NCBI GenBank assembly: GCA_954871525.1
Contig: OX940861.1
Location: forward strand, 35,911,201 to 35,975,200
Direction: 5' to 3'
Length of the DNA: 64,000 bases
Origin: Parietaria judaica
Lineage: Eukaryota; Streptophyta; Magnoliopsida; Rosales; Urticaceae
Shown: in pieces, positions 55,040 through 64,000 of the stretch
Position numbering within the stretch: the stretch's first letter is position 1
Layout of the letters: every line of letters starts with the position of its first letter
Program-made: the position numbers and the translations under genes
Notes under the pieces: model-generated
What the model was told of the DNA's origin: nothing
What the model saw: the letters and a program-made list of their open reading frames with translations, nothing else
The model's database searches: none

Positions 55040-57600
55040 CCCACTCCTTTGGAATTGGGTCACACACGCATTGTAATTTAAAGGTCCACTAATTGCGGCA
55101 AAAATATCTATATATTTTGACTGAGAACGCTTATGACTTTGTGTTTTTACTCTTGCACAATTATGAAACATTATACATATAAATGATTTAACGTAAATCT
55201 AGACAAATGTTTTTGTTATAGAATATAACCAATATTGCACATCATATTTACTTCTATGCTCTATGTTATTGACTTCCTGTTCTTAGCATTTTATTGTTTC
55301 TGCTGAAACATACATATTTTTTCAAGCCTCCATAGCTTTTGGGGCGGTGTTTTTGTCAATAATTTAGGTTGCCATATTTTGCCTATTTCAATTTGAGCAA
55401 GCAACACGTTTTTGTTAAAAAAAATAATTCTTGCTCTATGATATTCATTATTTCTGAAAAAGTTGGTTATTGATATATAATAACTAAGTGTGAATTAGTC
55501 AAACTTCAAAAAAAAAAAAAAAAAAGTTGAAGTACACCACATATGAGAATGATATACCACACGGATGTTAATATGGCTAGAATGATATAATTCTATGGTG
55601 AAAAAAAAAATTGCAATGTTGTAGGTTTGGCATCACATTATTAAACTTATGATTACATTATCCTATTATTACAAGATTTGTTGATGAACAAGTTTAGATA
55701 AGTGATATTATAAGTTTAAATCTGTGAAAGATATCGAGTTTCATATAGGTGCTACATAGTAATCGACGATATACTAAGTCATCACCGTCACATCAAGAAA
55801 TACCGGGAATTGATGTGTTGATTTAAAAGGGTTTTTGTTTTGATTATGATTCTTATTTACATATATATATATATATATATATCAATTTGTGTATAACGTG
55901 ATTTGTTACACACACATCATATAATATACATGATTGAAGTTGCAAGGTAACACAAATAAATAATATGAAATGATGTTTTGGACAGATTGGGAGAGATAAT
56001 AATAATCATATGGGAGATAAGGGGTTAATGCTAAACGTGCAAGGCTCACATACTTAGATTTGGCTCACTAACTTTTTAAATTGAAATCTCAACTCTCTTA
56101 AGATTGTAGCGTATGTACATTGCCAACCAAAAATATATTAAAAACCATCCATTTGAAATACAAATAAAAGATTCTTATCGAGTTTATTCATAAAAATATA
56201 CAAATGGAAGTCTTATGATATTACGAGAATTAAATATTCAGTATCTATGTATTAATTATACAACAATTTTATTTTTTATTTTTGTAAATCTCTCAAGCAA
56301 TTACTCGAGAGTGTGAAATGTCTAGAATCGTGTATTTTCAAGATTATTACAAATATTCCATATGCGTAACAATCTAAGTATTTGAAGAATAATTATAATA
56401 TACTTGAGACTTGAGAGATATATATCGTACATGAAAACATTTCTTATTCTAAATTCAAAATTTCAAATAATGTCACGTTTATCAACTTAACTTATAAAAA
56501 CCGAATTTTTCAGTAATTCAAAGAAGTTTCCAACAGAAATATATTCATATACAATATGGATATTCAAGAAGTAATAATTATTCCAGATGCACAAGCAAGA
56601 AGATATAAGTAAAATATTTTACAATTACAATCAATTAGTTATACGTCAAACTGTGACATTCATTCATCCTAATAATGTCACGTTTATACACCACATATTT
56701 CAATAATTTTTTTTTAATGAAATTTCAAATTAAATATAATAAATAATCGCACAATCATATGCTACATATTAAATATAATCCCAAAATAAATAAAAAAAAC
56801 ATCTTTGATCGATAAATGAACTAAATTCGAAAAAGAATTATTTAATTACTTCGTTAGGTGAGGTCCGCAACAGAGAATCCCGGGCCCACTTACAAATCCC
56901 AATTTCTTTTTTTGTCCCTTTGAAGTTATAGTGCTCGAAGAAAGTCAAGGAGAAGAGCGAATGGCATATTGGTAAATTTACGGAAAACAAAGGATGGAAA
57001 TGACCAACAAAATAAATTACATAGCGACGCTCTTTTTTTTTTCTTGTCCTAGTCGCGTCGAGACGAAAATGGCAGAGAGAGACGCAACACAACTGTTGAG
57101 GGACCAACGAAATTACCGAAACAATTATTATAAAAGTAATTAAATAAAGAATATTGCGGCGAAAGTATTTAAAATTATTTAAATAGTGCAATATATTCTA
57201 AATTTTCTATTACACTAAATAAATCGCCACCCAAAGTTATAAATTTTTTAGTCCTGTTGATTTTTTCTATATCTCTTTGTTAATAGTTATACATTTACAC
57301 TTTTACACATATATGTTGGAATTTATTGGTCCAATAAATATCTAACCACGATTTAAGCCGTTTTTTGACCTGGAAGATATTAAGTAACAATGTATACCTT
57401 ATATGGAAATACTTAACATAAAAATTCTAAAATCGCAAAAAAAAAAAAAAAAATGTGTTAGTAGTATGATTTTTAGACTTGTAAAGAATCAACAATAATA
57501 AAGACAATCGCTTGGATAAAATAAAAAATCTATAATTTTACTAATTTAGATCCATGTTTTTTGTTATTTATTTAGAGTATGTAATCCATGTAATTATTAG
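55040..57600. other. AT-rich intergenic DNA
   Basis: No gene recognised. A short TA run lies near 55859-55881. A GC-richer patch at 56855-57125 (frame 57191-56838 on the minus strand) has no recognisable product. Confidence 0.5.
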
Positions 57601-57608
57601 CTTGAAAT

Positions 57609-58300
57609 TAGGGGTGAAACCGGGTCGGGTACCCGGTTTTTTTGAAGTACCCGGTACCCGGACCCGGTTTCCGGGTAGTTGAAATTTACTACCCGGTACC
57701 CGAAATCCGGGTACCCGAATTCCGGGTACCCGAATTTCCGGGTAGTTGAAAATTGGTACCCGATTTTAGTACCCGGTACCCGGTTTGGAAACCAAGTTCG
57801 GATTTTTCAACCGGATCCGGGTTTTTACCCGGATCCGTTTTATTTTTTTTAATAGAAAAACTAAATTATCTCAAAATAAACATTACATGTCTCGTATATA
57901 AAAAAACATGCATCCATTGTCTAAAATTTAAAATGCATTAAAAAAAACATATGATAAAGCACTTCGAGTTCTTTCGGCTTTCCATCATCATTTCACCGTC
58001 CGCGTATCAAAAAATTAAAAAAATATTTTAATGAAACCCTATAATGAGAAATGAAAATGAGAGATGAGTGTCGAGCCCTAACCCTAAAATATTTAAAAAA
58101 TAAAAATAAAAATTAAACAAACCGGGTACCGGGTACCCGGTTTTTAAGATTTCACTACCCGGTACCCGAACCCGGTTTTAAACCGGGTACCGGGTACCCG
58201 GATCCGAATTCCGGATTCGGATTCGGATTCGGGTTTTAAATTCGGATACGGATTCGGATTCGGGTTTTTACCCGGTTTTCGGGTTTTATTTGCACCCCTA
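57609..58300. mobile_element. hAT element with CCGGGTA-rich ends, 692 bp
   Basis: TIR TAGGGGTGAAA and, inverted, TAGGGGTGCAA; perfect 8-bp duplication CTTGAAAT (57601-57608 and 58301-58308). Both subterminal regions (57620-57840 and 58118-58285) are dense with ACCCGG/GGGTACCC, many palindromic around GGTACC. The AT-rich middle has no coding capacity. The short frame at 57753-57941 is a repeat artefact. Confidence 0.92.
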
Positions 58301-58308
58301 CTTGAAAT

Positions 58309-59250
58309 ATATCGTACAATTAAGAATTACTTAAGATTTTTTTTTTTATCTCAATTATCTCCTAAAAAATTATTAGAAAAGACACGTACCCTCCCTAATA
58401 CATGTAATTGTCTCCTAAAAAATGTTAGAAAAGACACGTACTCTAATGCATCGTCTATGTTTTCATTTGTAAAGTCTTAATTAAAAATAAAGTGTAAAAT
58501 AAGGGACGGCATTATCTGAAACTCGACGAGACATACCATATGCATTTAATGTATGCTTTGAAATATTTATAAGATAATTTTATAATTTTTGTTGTATAAA
58601 TTAGGTTGTTCAATGCAAGGTTCAACTTGTCGAATTTGCCGATAAATCGCTTGCCGTTTTTGACGGATTTATCGTTTGCTTGTCGATTAATCGACGGAAA
58701 ACTAATAAACACTGTAGATTATCGTTACCAACACTTATCGAGGATTATCGATGGATTATCGACACTTATCGAGGATTATCGATGAAAAATCACTAAAATA
58801 TTTTTAAGAATATATTTACTAAGTTTATAATGTTGATAAAACATTAAAATGCCAAAAATAAAATCATTTCATACTCAAACATAGGTAAATAAAATATAGT
58901 ATGATCACTCTCACATATGTAAATACTCGAATAAAATCTTCGAAAAGTGCAAAATTTCTTGAAAAGTACCATATTTTTGTTATTTTTCAAGATGTTTGCC
59001 GATTTTTGACAAAAATCATAGAAAAGTACTGGCATGACCGTCTTGCCGATAACTACTGGCAAGACGGATAATCGAAGATAATCGTGGAAAAGGTTCAATG
59101 TATAAATATAAAATACACAATATTCTTAGTTTCCTATTCCATTCTAGATTCATTTTCTATTGCTTTAATAATACCAATACAAATGAAACAATATAACATT
59201 TCAAACACAAGATGAATCAAACATGCTTAACAACATTAATAACCGAGTCC
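58309..59250. other. AT-rich DNA with TTATCGA repeats
   Basis: At 58620-58790 and 59030-59085 there are many short direct repeats (CACTTATCGAGGATTATCGA twice near 58731 and 58759). They resemble subterminal transposase-site clusters, but no TIR or target duplication was found. Confidence 0.4.
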
Positions 59251-59857
59251 TACGTATTATGGGTGATTTTTGCCGAATCAATTTTGGCCCAAAAACTACC
59301 CCTAGAGGCCCATATCTCAAAATCAAAAAGCCCAAATAGTGCGAAAATAATTTTCACTATTAAAATAAAAGTTGAATAACAAAACGCGCCCTCGCGCACC
59401 GTGACGAGATCCCGGATTCCCTTAACACGCCCTAAATAGCCTTGACGCGCCCTAACGCGCCCTGCCAGGGCGCGTTAGGGCGCCGTGTCATGGCGCGTAC
59501 GCGCCCTGTCAGGGCGCGGGAAGGACTAAAAGAGTTATTTTTATTTATCTCGAGGCCCTTGGCCCCTCCTATAAACAGGAGCTTGATTTCATTCAAACGG
59601 TAACTCCGATTCAAACGCTCTATATAGCGATAAACACCATTTTCTCTTATATATATATATTCCGGTAGGAATACCAGACTAAGGTCGGATCGGAGGCGTT
59701 AGCAAGAGCGGATGCGGTTGATCTCTGACCTGCCCTACGGAGGCTCCGGTTCTCAGCGGTCACCGACCTATATCCCGATTCCTTGGACTTTGCGGTAACG
59801 GGTCGGAGGACCCGGTTCCGGTCCGACGGTAAGTGGGGGGTCCAATCTACCAGAGGA

Positions 59858-60150
59858 GCTAGCCAGAGCGGAAGCGCTGGAGGAATCCTCGGCTCACCGG
59901 AGGAATCGCCGACTCCCTAGAGGAAGGTTCGAGCGTCGTCTGACTCCCGCCTCCACCAGCTAGAGCGGAAGCGCTGGAGGAATCGCCGGCTCACCGGAGG
60001 AATCGCCGACTCCCCAGAGGAAGGTCCGAGCGCCGTCCGACTCCCGTTTCCACCAGCTATAGCGGAAGCGCTGAAGGAATCCCCGGCTTACCGGAGGAAT
60101 CGCCGACTCCCTAAAGGAAGGTCCGAGCGCCGACCGACTCCCGTCTCGGT
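59858..60150 (+). repeat. 97-bp tandem repeat in unit E
   Basis: Three units starting near 59858, 59955 and 60053, containing CGGAGGAATCGCCGACTCCC. Unit D has the same motif at lower copy number (29940-30110). Confidence 0.85.
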
Positions 60151-60207
60151 CATCGGCCCCCAACTTGCCCAGCCAAGCCCAGTCACGCACCCCCTAACGT
60201 CCACATT

Positions 60208-60279
60208 GAACTACGTGATGACCTGATCCCACTTGACTACAAGTGGGTACGTAGGCAGCCTCACTATATGTGACGAGGT
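60208..60279 (+). other. Two-hairpin RNA element, unit E copy
   Basis: GAACTACGTGATGACCTGAT, hairpin 1 CCCACTTG-ACTA-CAAGTGGG (8 bp, 60228-60247), TACGTAGGCA, hairpin 2 GCCTC with GAGGT (60258-60262 with 60275-60279, one G-U pair). CTACGT and ACGTAG pair perfectly around hairpin 1. The longest hairpin-1 stem of the five copies. Confidence 0.7.
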
Positions 60280-60899
60280 GCGACATCATATATAATCTCC
60301 CCTTGCTCTCCCAGTCATCAACTGCTCCAGCCACGATCATCGACCTGCCCTATGGAGGATCCGGTTCTCTACGGTCACCGACCTATATCCCGAGTCTTAG
60401 GAATTTGCGGTAATGGGTCGGAGGACCCGGCTCCGGGCCAACGGTAAGCGGAGGGTCCGATCCCCTAGATCCTTCAAAAACAGTGAATTAAGCCTCTAGC
60501 TCAGAAAAGTCAACAAACGGCGATGAACCCGGCCCAACATCCAACTTTGGACCGCTACAATGTTTGATCAATTTTTCGGCTTCAACAGTATCCATACTCT
60601 TTTTCGGCATCAACACTATCCATACTCGTATAAAAGTAGTAAAAAGTAAAAACAGTTAGACACAACGTGAAGTGAACAGACACGAAATTCAATTTTCACC
60701 CAAAAAAAATCAGCAACAAATCCAAATAGAACTAGAATCGTTAATAGATACATAAAACATAAAAAGGCTCTTCAGTAAAAAAAAAAAAAAGTAAGTAGGG
60801 AAAAAATAGTACAACAGTAAAATAAAAATAAAAATAAAAATAAAAATTGGCATAGTTAGCAACGTTCCCAATAAAAAGAAAAGCCGGCTCATTAATTAG

Positions 60900-61273
60900 T
60901 AATTACCCTTTTTCTCTCTCAATTATTATACACCAAAAATAAAAATAATTTTTGAATTTCACAATAATTTATTAAATAATAATTATTGAGAAATTCATTA
61001 CAGAGGCCTCATTTTTCTCTATCTTTCTTTCTTGTGTGTGTCTAGTCTAGTCTAGTCTTAACCAAACCAAACCAAGCCACGCTCTATTCTTCCTTCTTTA
61101 CTGTGCTTTGTGTTTTGTTTGTAGGATTCCAATTCCCACACAGAACCAGAAGAGAGAGAGTACAAAAAGAAAAGCTAGAGAGAGAAAGCTCAGAACTCAC
61201 AGAGAGAGAGGGGTAATGCTCGAAACGGCGTCGCTTCCTCCGGCGAGTTCTCTTCTCATCTGAGCCAGAGAGA
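60900..61273 (+). promoter_or_regulatory. Promoter and 5' leader of the PIP5K gene
   Basis: AT-rich sequence to about 60990 gives way to a CT/GA-rich leader (TTTCTCTATCTTTCTTTCTT near 61015, then a GTCTA run and GA runs at 61150-61210), typical of plant 5' leaders. I could not place a certain TATA box (TTATTATACACC near 60922 is a candidate) or transcription start. Confidence 0.5.
61216..61263 (+). promoter_or_regulatory. Upstream ORF in the PIP5K leader
   Basis: A 15-codon frame (ATG at 61216, stop TGA at 61261-61263), ending 10 nt before the PIP5K ATG. Its start context (GGTAATGC) is weak. If in the mature leader, it would lower or regulate translation of the kinase. Confidence 0.5.
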
Positions 61274-64000
61274 ATGCGCGAAGCACTGCTCTGCGATTCG
61301 CCCGGCGACGTGGTTTCCGGCCCCGGCAACGGCAAGGACTCCCAGTTTGCGACGGCGCTCTCCGGCCGGAGCCGCTCGCAGGGCGGGGGCACGCGGCGCG
61401 TGACGCCGACGAGCTCGGCCGCCGGGGACCTGATCTCCGTCCTCGCGGTGGAGAAGGCCCTCCCGAACGGCGATCTCTACATCGGGAGCTTCTCCGGGAC
61501 GGTGCCGAGCGGATCGGGGAAGTACCTGTGGACGGACGGGTGTATGTACGAGGGCGAGTGGCGGCGCGGCAAGGCCTCCGGGAAGGGGAAATTCTCGTGG
61601 CCGAGCGGGGCGACCTACGAGGGGGAGTTCAAATCGGGGAGAATGGAGGGTTTCGGGACGTTCATTGGGGCCGACGGGGACACGTACCGCGGCGCGTGGA
61701 GCTCCGATCGGAAGCACGGGTACGGCCAGAAGCGCTACGCCAACGGCGACTTCTTTGAGGGCTCGTGGAAGAGGAACCTGCAGGACGGACAGGGGAGGTA
61801 CGTGTGGAAGAACGGGAACGAGTACGTCGGCGAGTGGAAGGGCGGCGTCATCAACGGCCGGGGCGTCCTGATCTGGGCCAACGGGAACCGGTACGACGGG
61901 CAGTGGGAGAACGGGGTTCCGAAGGAGAATGGGGTTTTCACGTGGCCGGACGGGAGCTGCTACGTCGGGAATTGGAACAAGGACATGGCGATTCACCAGC
62001 TCAACGGGACGTTCTACCCCGGGACTGGCGGGGGTTTCGTAGGGGTGAAGAAGGGTGAGGTTTTGGGGGAGAATCTGACGATCACGATGCGGAAGAGGTC
62101 TTCCGTGGACGGCTGTGCCACTGGGAGAGGAAGCAGTGCCGGTGAGAGGGGGTTGTTTCCCCGGATTTGCATTTGGGAGAGTGATGGCGAGGCCGGAGAT
62201 ATCACTTGCGATATACTGGACAATGCGGAGGCGTCGATGCTCTACCGGAGCAGAACTGGCACCTTGCCGGCATTGGACTGTGATTTCCGGCAGTTTAGGC
62301 GGAACCCGTTTTGCTTCAACGGCAGCAGCGAGGCCAAGAAACCCGGCATGACTATCTCCAAAGGGCATAAGAATTACGACTTGATGCTCAATCTTCAGCA
62401 TGGGATCAGGTAATTGGGTTTCCTTTATCCTTGTATGTTGCTGTTTGTTGCTGGTTTTTCGTGAATGACATGGTTTTTTGCGTGTAGGTACACGGTTGGA
62501 AAGCATGCTTCTATTACAAGAGAACTTAAGCCGAGCGATTTCGAGCCACGGGAGAAGTTCTGGACTAGGTTTCCACCCGAAGGGTCGAACAAGACGCCGC
62601 CGCACCAGTCGATTGATTTCCGGTGGAAAGATTACTGTCCGATGGTGTTCAGGTATTGGCTCTTTGTATCCATGATTGTGGATTTCTCGGTGTTTTGAAG
62701 ATCATAATTGTTATCTAATTGGGCCCTTTCGTCTTGTTGTTCCTCAGGCGTCTGAGGGAGCTGTTCCAAGTTGATCCAGCAGATTACATGATCGCCATTT
62801 GCGGCAACGATGCTCTCCGGGAGCTTTCGTCTCCCGGCAAGAGCGGGAGCGTCTTTTATCTGACACAGGACGATCGATTTATGATTAAGACGGTCAAGAA
62901 ATCAGAAGTCAAGGTCTGTCTGCCAACTTGTTTGACTTTCATTTTGTTAATTTTGGACTCAGTAATCTGAGGAGCATATTCTGGTCCATTTCCCTTTTGA
63001 TAATCTGAAATTTGGTGGCTAAATCCAGGTGCTTATTAGAATGCTTCCAAGTTACTACCAACACGTGTGCCGGTACGAGAATTCGCTAGTGACAAAATTT
63101 TATGGCGTGCATTGCGTGAAGCCCGTGGGTGGTCAGAAGGTACGAGTTTTTAACTTATAATCTCCATCTTGTTCGTCGCTGGATTCATTTTCTGTGTATT
63201 AATAATATCTTATTACTCGTGCAGACACGATTCATTGTGATGGGCAATCTTTTTTGCTCGGAGTATCGAATCCATAAGCGATTTGACCTGAAAGGCTCCT
63301 CACATGGTCGGACGACCGATAAGTCTGAGGGTGAGATTGACGAAAACACAACCCTCAAGGATCTCGATCTCAACTTCGCTTTCCGCCTCCAACAAAATTG
63401 GTTTCAAGAGCTCATGAAGTAAGTTCTTATGATCCTTATAGGGTCAGGTCAAATTATGCCGTGGTTTCTCTCGATGTGGATATTGATCTCTATTCCCTTC
63501 TCAGACAAATTGACCGCGACTGCGAGTTCTTGGAAGCAGAAAGAATCATGGACTACAGTTTATTAGTCGGGCTTCACTTCCGTGACGATAACAGATATGA
63601 CAAGATAGGGCTGTCGCCTTTCGTCCTTCGAACCGGTAAAATATCGTTCACATCACAATCAATCTTGAGGTACCAACAATAGCCGTTACCGATTGCTAAA
63701 TTGTTTATTCGTAATCGCTTTCAGGCCAAAAGGATTCCTACCAAAATGAGAAGTTCATGCGTGGCCGTCGCTTCCTAGAGGCTGAATTGCAAGACATGGA
63801 CCGAGTATTAGCTGGCCAGTATGTTTCCGTATCCACAATTTCAAAACTTCCATATTAACAGATTTTAATCGCTCGTTTCAGACGTGATAACCTTTTGGTT
63901 TAATATTACAGGAAGCCATTGATTCGCTTAGGAGCGAACATGCCTGCTCGTGCGGAGCGGATGGCGAGAAAGAGCGACTTCGACCGGTACACCTCCAGCG
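61274..64000 (+). CDS. PIP5K: Phosphatidylinositol-4-phosphate 5-kinase with MORN repeats (partial)
   Basis: Makes PtdIns(4,5)P2 from PtdIns4P at the plasma membrane. The gene is cut by the window end. Exons: 61274-62409, 62488-62652, 62748-62913, 63029-63139, 63225-63418, 63505-63635, 63725-63818 and 63912 onward, all with GT-AG introns. The ATG at 61274 ([12 protein letters not shown]) is the first in frame. A basic/Ser-rich N terminus (1-60) is followed by seven full MORN repeats of 23 residues plus a partial eighth (about 69-240, YxGxW...GxGxxxW pattern), a linker, then the PIPK domain from about 370. Visible kinase motifs are the glycine-rich GKSGSVFYL, the Lys of [21 protein letters not shown] and the MDYSLLVG catalytic segment. 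The activation loop lies beyond the window. MORN plus PIPK is the plant-specific subfamily B. No disruption is seen. Exon 1 is much more GC-rich than its surroundings. Confidence 0.96.

Larger units (their letters stand above)
59258..60587 (+). mobile_element. LTR-like unit E (solo-LTR type), 1.33 kb
   Basis: Second copy of the family of unit D, same order: leader with TATAAAC at 59570-59576; a segment rich in GCGCGCC palindromes (59395-59520); about three 97-bp repeats (59858-60150, units beginning AGAGCGGAAGCGCTG); the two-hairpin element; and a terminus TTTTTCGGCTTCAACA. GTAT flanks both sides (59254-59257 and 60588-60591), a weak duplication. A short duplicate of the terminus follows at 60600-60620. 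It lies about 0.65 kb upstream of the PIP5K start codon. Confidence 0.6.

Noticed and set aside
57753..57941. 62-codon frame
   Set aside because: Made of CCGGGTACC repeats in hAT ends.
61256..62605. 449-codon minus-strand frame opposite PIP5K exon 1
   Set aside because: A consequence of the GC-rich MORN-coding exon; no domain, and the plus strand has clear family motifs and splice sites.

Overview
The window is nuclear DNA of a flowering plant, probably a eudicot. The evidence is spliced genes with GT-AG introns, AT-rich intergenic DNA, and plant-type Ty3/gypsy (Tat), copia, Mutator-like, hAT and Helitron elements, plus one plant-type MORN-repeat phosphatidylinositol-4-phosphate 5-kinase gene. 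It is an intergenic transposon nest of about 60 kb that leads into one host gene at the right edge. I see no rRNA, tRNA gene, CRISPR or organelle sequence.

Layout. 1-3.2 kb: AT-rich DNA, a copia fragment on the minus strand (LTR, primer site, gag, cut off in protease) and a Helitron 3' end next to an RPA-like exon pair. 3.2-7.8 kb: AT-rich DNA with one MITE-like element. 7.8-10.4 kb and 22.26-22.9 kb: a decayed Mutator-like (MULE) region with a transposase zinc-knuckle tail and a convergent Ulp1-like protease gene, split by Tat-1. 10,435-22,255: Tat-1, a complete, very young Tat retrotransposon. 22.9-27.2 kb: AT-rich DNA with a 166-bp hAT MITE and a G-box-rich patch. 27.2-30.5 kb: two LTR-like non-autonomous units. 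30.9-34.9 kb: a Pack-MULE with a captured LRR gene piece, a hAT deletion derivative, a hairpin MITE, a long-TIR MULE MITE and a 214-bp tandem array. 35,623-47,423: Tat-2, a second complete but mutated Tat copy in the opposite orientation. 48.0-50.3 kb: a MULE MITE with a hAT nested inside it. 50.4-53.5 kb: a probable long-TIR element. 54.6-55.0 kb: a third MULE MITE. 57.6-58.3 kb: a hAT element. 59.3-60.6 kb: a second copy of the 1.33-kb LTR-like unit. 61.2-64.0 kb: the PIP5K gene, running off the window.

How the parts work together. The Tat elements carry gag-protease and pol (RT, RNase H, a second archaeal-type RNase H, integrase) on one strand. Between pol and the 3' LTR they carry an independent spliced gene on the opposite strand. 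Gag-pro and pol are in one frame, separated by UAG-CAA-UUA in Tat-1 and UAG-CAA-CUA in Tat-2, which is the tobamovirus-type stop-readthrough context. Just after pol, both Tat copies have a short sequence that can fold into two consecutive hairpins. The same constant sequences recur in three non-coding LTR-like units, with different but still complementary stems. This covarying RNA element is the best candidate here for an undescribed functional system.

Most boundaries were fixed by perfect or near-perfect target-site duplications read directly from the sequence. Family names rest on recognised motifs, not on database searches.
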